Assembly (NCBI GenBank): GCA_030432795.1
Contig: JAUILW010000141.1
Location: forward strand, 1 to 7,623
Direction: 5' to 3'
Origin: Gammaproteobacteria bacterium
GTDB taxonomy: Bacteria > Pseudomonadota > Gammaproteobacteria > Pseudomonadales > Azotimanducaceae
DNA length: 7,623 nucleotides
In this document: positions 1 to 5,446 of the stretch, piece by piece
Numbering within the stretch: the stretch's first letter is position 1
Layout of the letters: each line of letters opens with the position of its first letter
Made by a program: the position numbers and the translations under genes
The notes under the pieces: generated by a model
Told to the model about the DNA's origin: nothing
Seen by the model: the letters and a program-made list of their open reading frames with translations, nothing else
Database searches by the model: none

Positions 1-541
1 CCTGCGCCTGCAACACATAATCACAGCTTTCGAGGACCGCTTCTTCGACCGCTTCCGGGTCCACCGGGAAGTTGTCGAAGCGATCGGAGAAGGACATGCG
101 CCAGAATCGATTGGCAAACACCGGCACTGCCCGCGACGGCGTGCTCACGTCCTGCAGATAGGAGATGATCCTGCCGAGATCCGTATACCGGTCTGCCGCC
201 TGCTGGCGGTCCTCGAGCTCAAGCAGCAGGTCGTTGAAGTGCTCGTGCAACCGGGTGTCCACCATGCCGAGCCACGACCGTTCGCCGCCCGCACGGTTGT
301 AGTAATTCCAGCGAAACAAGCGCACGAACATGTTGCTGTCAGCCAGCTCGACGTTGGCCCGCACGAGGTAGCGTACCTGCAGCGCCGTGAGGCGGGGTGC
401 ACGTATCTCGTCCAGACAGCGATTGACCGCCCGCGCAGCGACGAACGTCAACGCCTGATGCTGATCCGGCGCATAGGCGTTGCTAGCCGGTATGCAGCTA
501 AGGCTGGCTGCAAGCAGCAGGCAAACGCTGAACGTTCTCAT
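1..541 (-). CDS. Secreted protein of unknown function, resembling the phospholipase C / S1-P1 nuclease fold (3' end outside window)
   Basis: This open frame has no stop from the ATG at 541 to the window edge (180 residues visible), so the C-terminus is missing. The N-terminus is a convincing signal peptide: a basic start, a hydrophobic core at about residues 5-15, and a likely cut after NAYA (residue 24). The protein is therefore probably exported. The mature part has H28 shortly after the cut, an HEHF segment (100-103), and LGRIISYLQDVSTPSRAVPV (122-141), then FWRMSFSDRFDNFP. The last two blocks recall the H-x-x-x-D...P-x-H zinc-binding region of the phospholipase C / P1 nuclease superfamily. 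Here, however, serine and arginine (S128, R137) stand where the histidines would be, so a zinc enzyme is doubtful. The start lies 44 bp inside folK, with only a weak ribosome site, which suggests translational coupling. I am confident the gene is real but not of its function. Confidence 0.6.
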   Translation of the reverse strand, partial: MRTFSVCLLLAASLSCIPASNAYAPDQHQALTFVAARAVNRCLDEIRAPRLTALQVRYLVRANVELADSNMFVRLFRWNYYNRAGGERSWLGMVDTRLHEHFNDLLLELEDRQQAADRYTDLGRIISYLQDVSTPSRAVPVFANRFWRMSFSDRFDNFPVDPEAVEEAVLESCDYVLQAQ

Positions 542-1031
542 TGGAGTCCAGCCGACGGAGCAATTGCTTCACGGTCAATCCCTTCCCGGGCCAGACGAAG
601 TCCGGCGCCACGTCGTTCAAGGGTACCAACACGAACGCCCTTTGCCACGCCCGCGGGTGCGGCAACGTCAGCCGGGCACTGCGCATTTCCACATCGCCGA
701 AGGCCAGCACATCCACATCAAGCGGCCGCGGCGCGTTGCGCACGCTGTTGAGGCTGCGGCCGAACGCGATCTCCAACCGCTTCACACCTGCCAGGAGTTG
801 CGTCGGGGTAAGGCCCTCACGGGCACGCATGACCGCCGCAGCGTTGACGAAATCGCCGCTGTCCGGCGGGCAGTCCACCGGCGAGGTGCGATAGAGCGGC
901 GAACAGACCACCGGGCCATGGGCAAACTCGGCCAGGCCTTCCAGGGCGGCACCGATGAGCGCTTGGCTGGACAGCTCCTGCCAGGGCAGGTTGCTGCCGA
1001 GGCCGAGCAGCACTGTGGGGTGGATCTGCAT
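498..1031 (-). CDS. folK: 2-amino-4-hydroxy-6-hydroxymethyldihydropteridine diphosphokinase (HPPK)
   Basis: This cytoplasmic enzyme of folate synthesis moves diphosphate from ATP to 6-hydroxymethyl-7,8-dihydropterin, giving the substrate for dihydropteroate synthase. At 177 residues it has the usual length for a single-domain HPPK. Visible family motifs are GLGSN (10-14) at the N-terminus, SPLYRTSPV (44-52), FVNAA (61-65), FGR (90-92), the signature PRPLDVDVLAFGD (101-113), and LPHPR...R.FVLVPL (123-138). D105 and D107 are the expected magnesium ligands. R92, R102, H125 and R131 match the ATP-binding and catalytic positions known from the E. coli enzyme. The ATG at 1031 places GLGSN at the normal distance from the start. 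An ATG eight bases further upstream is out of frame. No strong Shine-Dalgarno is visible. The gene overlaps the next leftward gene by 44 bp. The common neighbours pcnB and panB are not in the window. Confidence 0.95.
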   Translation of the reverse strand: MQIHPTVLLGLGSNLPWQELSSQALIGAALEGLAEFAHGPVVCSPLYRTSPVDCPPDSGDFVNAAAVMRAREGLTPTQLLAGVKRLEIAFGRSLNSVRNAPRPLDVDVLAFGDVEMRSARLTLPHPRAWQRAFVLVPLNDVAPDFVWPGKGLTVKQLLRRLDSNENVQRLPAACSQP

Positions 1032-1153
1032 CCGCGCATGTTACCAGCGCTCCCCACCGCGAGCGCGGCCTTCCGGCAAGCCATCCGTTGTAGTCAAAGG
1101 CACGGGCGTTTGGCACACTCTGACGGTTCGACACATTTACCGGGGGAGCACGC
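1032..1153. other. Divergent intergenic region, folK / alcohol dehydrogenase
   Basis: This 122-bp gap must hold the signals for both divergent genes. The only clear element is the dehydrogenase ribosome site at 1142-1148. A TTGGCA (1110-1115) could be a -35 box for the dehydrogenase, but nothing acceptable as a -10 lies 16-18 bp downstream. No operator-like palindrome stands out. Confidence 0.5.
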
Positions 1154-2236
1154 ATGAAGGCTGCAGTACTGCGCGAAATCAACAAGCCATTGGAGATCGA
1201 AGACGTTCAGCACGGCGATCCGGGCCCGCGCGAGGTGCTGGTGCGCACCGTCGCCGCCGGGGTGTGTCACAGCGATCTGCACTTTCAGAACGGCTCCTAT
1301 CCGTACCCCCTGCCGGCGGTGCTCGGCCACGAAAGCGCCGGCGTTGTCGAGGCTGTGGGATCGGACGTCACCTACGTCAAGCCCGGCGACCACGTCATTA
1401 CCTGCCTCAGCGCGTTCTGCGGCCACTGTGAGCACTGCCTCACGGGGCATATGTCGCTCTGCCAGGAGCCGGAGCTGCAGCGCGCGCCTGATGCCGCGCC
1501 GCGCCTGAGCGCCGGCGGCGAGACGGTGCACCAGTTTCTCAACCTGTCGTCGTTCGCCGAGTACATGCTGGTGCACGAGCATGCCATCGCCAAGGTCCGC
1601 GAGGACATGCCGCTGGACCGCGCCGCGCTCATCGGCTGCGGGGTGACCACCGGCGTGGGAGCCGTCATCCACACAGCCAAAGTCGAGCCCGGCAGCACCG
1701 TGGCGGTGATCGGCTGCGGTGGGGTCGGCCTGTCGGCGATCAACGGCGCCGCTATTGCCGGCGCCGCTCGCATCATCGCCATCGACATGGTGGACTCGAA
1801 GCTGGAACTGTCCCGCAAATTCGGCGCCACGGATGTGGTGAACGGCAAGGATGGCAACGCCATAGAGGCGGTACGCGAGCTGACCGGCGGCGGCGTGCAC
1901 TACTCCTTCGAAGCCATCGGCCTGAAGCAGACCACTGAGCAGGCGTTCAAGATGCTGCGATCAGGCGGCACTGCCACCGTGATCGGCATGATTCCGGTGG
2001 GCACGATGGTGGAACTGCACGGCCCGGAATTCCTCATGGAACGCAAGCTACAGGGCTCGAACATGGGTTCCAATCGCTTCCGCGTGGATATGCCGCGCTT
2101 CGTGGAGTTCTACCTGCAGGGCAGACTGCATCTGGACGATCTGATCTCCGGGCGCATCCGTCTCGAGGACGTCAACGACGGTCTTGCGGCGCTCGAAACC
2201 GGCGAGGTTGCCCGCAACGTCATCATGTTCGACTGA
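1154..2236 (+). CDS. Zinc-dependent, NAD-type medium-chain alcohol dehydrogenase
   Basis: The 360-residue product is a complete medium-chain dehydrogenase/reductase that should oxidise an alcohol to an aldehyde, or the reverse, in the cytoplasm. Catalytic zinc ligands are C38 (GVCHSD), H59 with E60 (LGHES) and C162 (IGCGV). Structural zinc ligands are C89, C92, C95 and C103, with the standard C-x2-C-x2-C-x7-C spacing. The Rossmann motif GCGGVG is at 187-192, and D211 at the end of the second strand (IIAID) indicates NAD rather than NADP. The layout and the GSYPYPLP and CLSAFCGHC segments resemble class III-like and mycobacterial AdhD-type enzymes; the substrate cannot be told. A GGGGGAG ribosome site (1142-1148) sits 5 bp before the ATG and fixes the start. 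The gene diverges from folK across 122 bp and converges on the protease gene with 26 bp between the stops, so it is probably a single-gene unit. No clear promoter or terminator was found. Confidence 0.94.
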   Translation: MKAAVLREINKPLEIEDVQHGDPGPREVLVRTVAAGVCHSDLHFQNGSYPYPLPAVLGHESAGVVEAVGSDVTYVKPGDHVITCLSAFCGHCEHCLTGHMSLCQEPELQRAPDAAPRLSAGGETVHQFLNLSSFAEYMLVHEHAIAKVREDMPLDRAALIGCGVTTGVGAVIHTAKVEPGSTVAVIGCGGVGLSAINGAAIAGAARIIAIDMVDSKLELSRKFGATDVVNGKDGNAIEAVRELTGGGVHYSFEAIGLKQTTEQAFKMLRSGGTATVIGMIPVGTMVELHGPEFLMERKLQGSNMGSNRFRVDMPRFVEFYLQGRLHLDDLISGRIRLEDVNDGLAALETGEVARNVIMFD

Positions 2237-2262
2237 AGCACACTCCCCAGCGAGTAACGCCC

Positions 2263-3609
2263 TCAGCGAATGACCACGTAGCCAAACTCTCCTGCGCGGT
2301 ACACGCGCAGGAGCAGCTGGCCGCGGCTCTTGCCCGCAGCTTCCCGCAGATCGACGATGTTGCGCACAGCCTGGCGGTTGGCAGCCACCAGCACGTCCCC
2401 TGCTCGCAGCCCGTGAACGTAGGCCTTGCTCTGCTCTTCAACCTCAGTAATGAGTACTCCGGCACTAGTGCCGGGCTCGCTCTCGTTGTGGAAGTTCTGC
2501 AACACCACACCTTTGAGCTTCGCGTGCACACGCCGACCGGACACCCGATCGCTGTTGCTGTCGTCGATCGAGAGCTTGAGCTTCTTTGGCCGCCCGTCGC
2601 GCAACACTTCAAGCGCGACTTCATCGCCGGCAAACAGCACCGCTGTGCTCGAGTCATAATCGGACTTGCGACGGATCTGACGATCGCCGACTTTGACTAC
2701 TACATCTCCCGGCCGCAACCCGGCACGCTCAGCAGGCCCTTCAGGATCCACCTCTACCACCACGACCCCTTCGGTGCGGTCCACGCCAAAGGCCTCCGCC
2801 AGATCCGCAGAGAGCGCCTGCACATCTACGCCGGGGTAACCTCGTCGCACCTCACCATGCTCGATGATCTGCTCCATGACGGCGCGCACCATGTTGGACG
2901 GTATGGCGAATCCAATGCCGACGTTGCCGCCGCTCGGCGCGAAAATCGCCGTATTGATACCGACCAGGTTGCCCGCCAGGTCCACCAGCGCGCCGCCGGA
3001 GTTGCCGGGGTTGATAGGCGCATCGGTCTGAATGAAGTCCTCAAAGCCTTCAATACCGAGGCCGCTGCGGCCAAGGGCGCTGACGATACCGCTGGTGACC
3101 GTCTGGTTGAGCCCAAATGGATTGCCAATGGCTACCACGAAGTCACCCTGGCGCAGGTCGCCGGAGTCGGCAAAGCGAATCTCCACCAGCGCATCCGCAT
3201 CGACCTTCAGCACCGCCAGATCCACCTGCGGATCGCGGCCAACGAGGGTCGCCGCCAGCACCCTACCATCGGCGAGCGCCACGTTGATTTCGTCGGCGCG
3301 GTCCACCACGTGATGGTTGGTGACGATGTAGCCACGAGCCGCATCCACAACCACCCCGGAGCCCGCGCTCTGGGTGCGGCGGGTACGCGGCCGGACATCG
3401 AAAAAGCGTCGAAAGAATGGGTCCTCCAACAGCGGATTGCGCACCTGCACCGTGGTGTAGGTGGCGATGTTCACCACAGCGGGATTGACCTCCTCGAGCA
3501 TGGGCGCAAGGCTCGGCAGTGCGCTGCCATCGACCAGCCGCGCGGGAAGCGCCGAATGCGAAAGCAACGGCAGGACGATCAGAAGCGCAAACAGAGAACA
3601 TTGTTTCAT
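2263..3609 (-). CDS. Periplasmic serine endopeptidase, Do/DegQ-like (HtrA family)
   Basis: This 448-residue HtrA-family protease degrades or holds misfolded proteins in the periplasm, usually as trimers and larger cages. A signal peptide (residues 1 to about 20; hydrophobic core 5-17) directs export. The trypsin-like domain (about 35-250) has an intact triad: H100 (TNHHVV), D130 (VDLAVLKV) and S204 (NPGNSGGAL). GNPFGL and TVTSGIVSALG occur at the expected places. PDZ1 (about 257-346) opens with the peptide-binding loop GYPGVDVQ and has AGLRPGDVV. PDZ2 (about 363-446) has GLRAGDVLVAAN. Two PDZ domains and a cleavable signal argue against DegS. The segment where DegP carries its long LA loop is short, which is more like DegQ. 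The ATG at 3609 overlaps the stop of the response-regulator gene as ATGA and has no strong ribosome site, so translation is probably coupled to that gene. The 3' end faces the dehydrogenase gene. Confidence 0.95.
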   Translation of the reverse strand: MKQCSLFALLIVLPLLSHSALPARLVDGSALPSLAPMLEEVNPAVVNIATYTTVQVRNPLLEDPFFRRFFDVRPRTRRTQSAGSGVVVDAARGYIVTNHHVVDRADEINVALADGRVLAATLVGRDPQVDLAVLKVDADALVEIRFADSGDLRQGDFVVAIGNPFGLNQTVTSGIVSALGRSGLGIEGFEDFIQTDAPINPGNSGGALVDLAGNLVGINTAIFAPSGGNVGIGFAIPSNMVRAVMEQIIEHGEVRRGYPGVDVQALSADLAEAFGVDRTEGVVVVEVDPEGPAERAGLRPGDVVVKVGDRQIRRKSDYDSSTAVLFAGDEVALEVLRDGRPKKLKLSIDDSNSDRVSGRRVHAKLKGVVLQNFHNESEPGTSAGVLITEVEEQSKAYVHGLRAGDVLVAANRQAVRNIVDLREAAGKSRGQLLLRVYRAGEFGYVVIR

Positions 3610-3989
3610 GGGCGATTCAGCATATCGCGCACAGCGCTATGCAGTTCCTGCATGGGAAATGGTTTGGGCAGCACCTGCGCGTGGCAATGCCCATCCAGGA
3701 CCTCCCCCAGGTCATCCCGTGAATACCCTGTCATGAACAATACCGGCAACTCCGGGGCAATCTGGCGCAAGGCGTTGAAGGTTTCCGCGCCGGACATCTC
3801 CGGCATCGCAAGATCCAGCAGCACCAGATCGAACGCCTGCGAAGAGATCTGCGCGAGGGCGTCAGGGCCGCCAACCGCCGCCGTGGCCGCATATCCCATA
3901 CGCCGCAGCATCTCCACCGTCACAAGCCGCACGGCTTCTTCGTCGTCCACTACCAGAACCTTCGCACATTCACCCATACAAGCACCCAT
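3606..3989 (-). CDS. Stand-alone response regulator, receiver (REC) domain only
   Basis: The 127-residue protein is a single CheY-like receiver domain with no output domain. Acidic metal-binding residues are D15 and D16 (VLVVDDEE), the phosphorylated aspartate is D59 (VLLDLAMPEMSG), the switch threonine is T87 (FMTGYS), and the conserved lysine is K108 (LPKPF). The MTGYS...LPKPF style is like receiver domains of hybrid histidine kinases, so it may act in a phosphorelay or by protein contact rather than on DNA. No histidine kinase is in the window. Translation may begin at the ATG at 3989 or at a second in-frame ATG at 3977 (residue 5). The first is kept because a weak AGG/GAG stretch precedes it, but the second would give a more typical N-terminus. 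The stop overlaps the start of the DegQ-like protease gene (ATGA). The 98 bp upstream hold no promoter I can support, so the gene may be transcribed from the DUF6316-like gene. Confidence 0.93.
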   Translation of the reverse strand: MGACMGECAKVLVVDDEEAVRLVTVEMLRRMGYAATAAVGGPDALAQISSQAFDLVLLDLAMPEMSGAETFNALRQIAPELPVLFMTGYSRDDLGEVLDGHCHAQVLPKPFPMQELHSAVRDMLNRP

Positions 3990-4087
3990 TCAAGCTCGCA
4001 ACCTGCTCGCGCCAAGCTCTGGCATTTGATTGTGACCCGTCAGACCGGAGGGTACAGGACAACCTGCAACCGCAACATCATCGCCAA

Positions 4088-4393
4088 TCACTGCCCATTG
4101 TGGGCTGCGGGCACGTGATCGATCTCAACCCGTCGAAACCGGTCGTCATGTCGAAAGTTGTAGATGATGCGCCTGCACATCTGCCCGGAATTAGCTTGTG
4201 CAAGCTGCGCAATGAGCAATGCGGCGACGAGATCTGCGTCGAACTCTGTGGGATAGGGCCCGAGAGACAAGCCTTCACGGGTCTTGACGAACCAACCCTG
4301 GCGGGTGGCAAAAGTCCTCCGGGAACGCTGCCAGCGCCCGCCGGGTTCACCCTCTCTGCCAAATACCAACTCTGGAACTTCGGCTTCGGCCAC
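4088..4393 (-). CDS. Small DUF6316-like protein
   Basis: This is a 101-residue cytoplasmic protein with no signal peptide or membrane segment. The core at about 27-60 reads as an aromatic, basic stretch, RRTFATRQGWFVKTREG, then LGPYPTEFDAD and an Ala/Leu-rich helix. This W-F-x-T-R-E-G...G-P-[FY] pattern is what I recall for DUF6316, small uncharacterised proteins common in gammaproteobacteria, where the family core is likewise followed by a helix. The match is from memory of the pattern, not from a search. The C-terminal 30 residues are rich in Arg, His and Asp. The start is GTG at 4393, fixed by a strong GGAGGT ribosome site 8 bases upstream. The gene lies between the molybdenum-hydroxylase genes and the receiver/protease pair, all on the same strand, with 98 bp to the receiver gene. 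No function can be assigned. Confidence 0.75.
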   Translation of the reverse strand: MAEAEVPELVFGREGEPGGRWQRSRRTFATRQGWFVKTREGLSLGPYPTEFDADLVAALLIAQLAQANSGQMCRRIIYNFRHDDRFRRVEIDHVPAAHNGQ

Positions 4394-4401
4394 TGCCGGT
4401 T

Positions 4402-4407
4402 ACCTCC
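4402..4407 (-). promoter_or_regulatory. Shine-Dalgarno site that sets a GTG start
   Basis: GGAGGT on the minus strand lies 8 bases before the GTG of the DUF6316-like gene. It is among the strongest ribosome sites in the window and is the main reason for choosing the GTG at 4393. Confidence 0.75.
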
Positions 4408-4434
4408 AGACCTACAACAGACTGTCGACCTGGC

Positions 4435-4463
4435 AGTATAGAGAGCCAACGAGGCATGCGCAT
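4435..4463 (-). promoter_or_regulatory. Possible sigma-70 promoter of the DUF6316-like gene
   Basis: On the minus strand TATACT (4435-4440) matches five of six bases of the -10 consensus. It lies about 42 bases before the GTG start, leaving a leader of roughly 35 bases. The -35 candidate TGCGCA, 16 bp further upstream, matches only three of six bases. The position, just after the hairpin at the end of the preceding gene, is what a promoter for the next unit would have. This rests on eye-matching alone. Confidence 0.35.
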
Positions 4464-4503
4464 CTGCTATTGCCGTAAAAACGATTTTACGAAGCCAGCA
4501 GAT
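4462..4503 (-). terminator. Two-part inverted repeat over the medium-subunit stop codon; possible terminator
   Basis: Two nested perfect 7-bp stems are present. The outer arms are ATCTGCT (4462-4468) and AGCAGAT (4497-4503). The inner arms are CGTAAAA (4474-4480) and TTTTACG (4485-4491), around a 4-base loop. A 5-by-5 internal loop separates the stems. The stop codon of the FAD-subunit gene (4487-4489) lies in the inner stem. There is no run of U after the hairpin in the direction of transcription, so it is not a classic intrinsic terminator. It could instead protect the 3' end of the message or act with Rho. Confidence 0.4.
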
Positions 4504-5287
4504 CCGCCACGGCGCGGCGCGCCATAACCCCAACCAGGTGCGCCCGGTACTCCGCGGAAGCGTGCAGGTCGGAATTGAAGCCCGCATCGGGTATATCCAC
4601 TCCAGCGATCGCCTCGGGTCGTAGATCTGCGGTGAGCGCCGCTTCCAGGGTGCTTGCACGGAATGCACAGGCACCGGCCCCGGTTACGCCGACCTGCACC
4701 CCTGTGTCGAACTCCGCCACCATGACACCCACCACCGCGTACCGCGAGGCAGGATTGGGAAACTTCCGGTACGCCGCACGCCGCGGAATGGAAAATTCGA
4801 TGCGAACGATCATCTCGCCCGGCTCGAGTGCGGTCTCGAACAGGTCCTGAAAATAGTCTGCCGACGATATCGTGCGCTTATTTGTCACAACATCTGCGCC
4901 GAGGCCGACTACCGCCGCTGGATAGTCCGCTGCGGGGTCGCTGTTGGCCACGGAACCGCCGATGGTGCCGCGGTGACGAACCTGGTTGTCGCCAATCAGG
5001 CCGGCAAGGCGCGCCAGAGCAGGAACTGCCTGCCTGACAACGTCGGAGCGCGCCACGTCCGCATGACGGGTGAATGCGCCGATCATGAGCCTGCTCTCCT
5101 GTCGCTCGATGCCGCGCATGGCCTGCACGTCGGAGAGATCCACAAGATCGGTGGGCATTGCCAGGCGCTGTTTCATGGTGGGAATCAACGTCATGCCGCC
5201 GGACAGGTAGGCTGGATCTTCCGCGCCGAGGAAAAGGCTCACCGCCTCATCGACGCTGGTGGGTTTGTGATAGTTGAATGGATACAT
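4487..5287 (-). CDS. FAD-binding medium subunit of a molybdenum hydroxylase (CoxM/CutM-like)
   Basis: The 266-residue protein is the FAD-binding subunit of a xanthine dehydrogenase / CO dehydrogenase family enzyme. It passes electrons from the [2Fe-2S] subunit to an acceptor. The start MYPFNYHKPTSVDEAV is typical of the family. The first FAD-binding motif is LSGGMTLIPTMKQRL (28-42). The second is RGTIGGSVANSDPAADYPA (106-124). KFPNPASRYAVVGV (175-188) matches the block before the C-terminal CODH flavoprotein domain (about 170-266). Length is normal and no key motif is missing. The ATG at 5287 has an AGAGG ribosome site (5295-5299) 7 bases upstream. The gene follows the large subunit on the same strand after an unusual 128-bp gap made mostly of 24-bp repeats. 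The stop codon lies inside an inverted repeat. No small-subunit gene follows. The substrate is unknown. Confidence 0.93.
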   Translation of the reverse strand: MYPFNYHKPTSVDEAVSLFLGAEDPAYLSGGMTLIPTMKQRLAMPTDLVDLSDVQAMRGIERQESRLMIGAFTRHADVARSDVVRQAVPALARLAGLIGDNQVRHRGTIGGSVANSDPAADYPAAVVGLGADVVTNKRTISSADYFQDLFETALEPGEMIVRIEFSIPRRAAYRKFPNPASRYAVVGVMVAEFDTGVQVGVTGAGACAFRASTLEAALTADLRPEAIAGVDIPDAGFNSDLHASAEYRAHLVGVMARRAVADLLAS

Positions 5288-5326
5288 AGGATCGCCTCTG
5301 AAAATGAGCCGTGGGCTCTTCCCTAC

Positions 5327-5446
5327 CTTCCGCCGCGGGCTGTCTACCTGTTTCCGCCGCGGGCGCTTTACCTGTTTACGCCGCGGGTGCTTTACCTGTT
5401 TCCGCCGCGGGCGCTTTACCTGCTTACGCCGCGGGCGCTACGAATC
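5327..5446. repeat. Five tandem copies of a 24-bp unit running out of the large-subunit 3' end
   Basis: Units lie at 5327-5350, 5351-5374, 5375-5398, 5399-5422 and 5423-5446. Units 2 and 4 are identical. Unit 3 differs from them at 2 bases and unit 1 at 4. Unit 5 matches over its first 17 bases or so and then diverges into unique coding sequence. A decayed sixth copy may precede unit 1 (about 5303-5326). Read on the minus strand in the large-subunit frame, the copies give SARGVSR-stop, SARGGNR-stop, STRGVNR-stop, SARGGNR-stop and, one codon shorter, TARGGR-stop. Each copy holds the self-complementary core CCGCGG and most can form a short GC hairpin, so copies could also pair with each other in RNA. 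There are no spacers, so this is not CRISPR. Confidence 0.95.

Noticed and set aside
1110..1138. Sigma-70 or sigma-54 promoter before the dehydrogenase
   Set aside because: TTGGCA has no acceptable -10 at 16-18 bp. The TGGCAC at 1111-1116 lacks the GC element at the -12 position needed for sigma-54.
480..1157. 225-codon plus-strand frame over folK
   Set aside because: It is antisense to a clear folK, has low-complexity Arg/His/Ala-rich content and shows no family motif.
1094..1900. 268-codon minus-strand frame inside the dehydrogenase gene
   Set aside because: It is a shadow of a gene with all zinc and NAD motifs intact; the composition is His/Ala/Gly-rich without domains.
2237..2262. Bidirectional terminator between the convergent genes
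   Set aside because: No stem of useful length and no T-run is visible in these 26 bases.
2413..4029. 538-codon open frame on the plus strand
   Set aside because: It lies antisense to the DegQ-like and receiver genes, both with complete catalytic motifs. Its translation has no recognisable domain, which fits a shadow frame in GC-rich DNA.
5327..5446. CRISPR array
   Set aside because: The 24-bp units are directly adjacent without spacers, and there are no cas genes.
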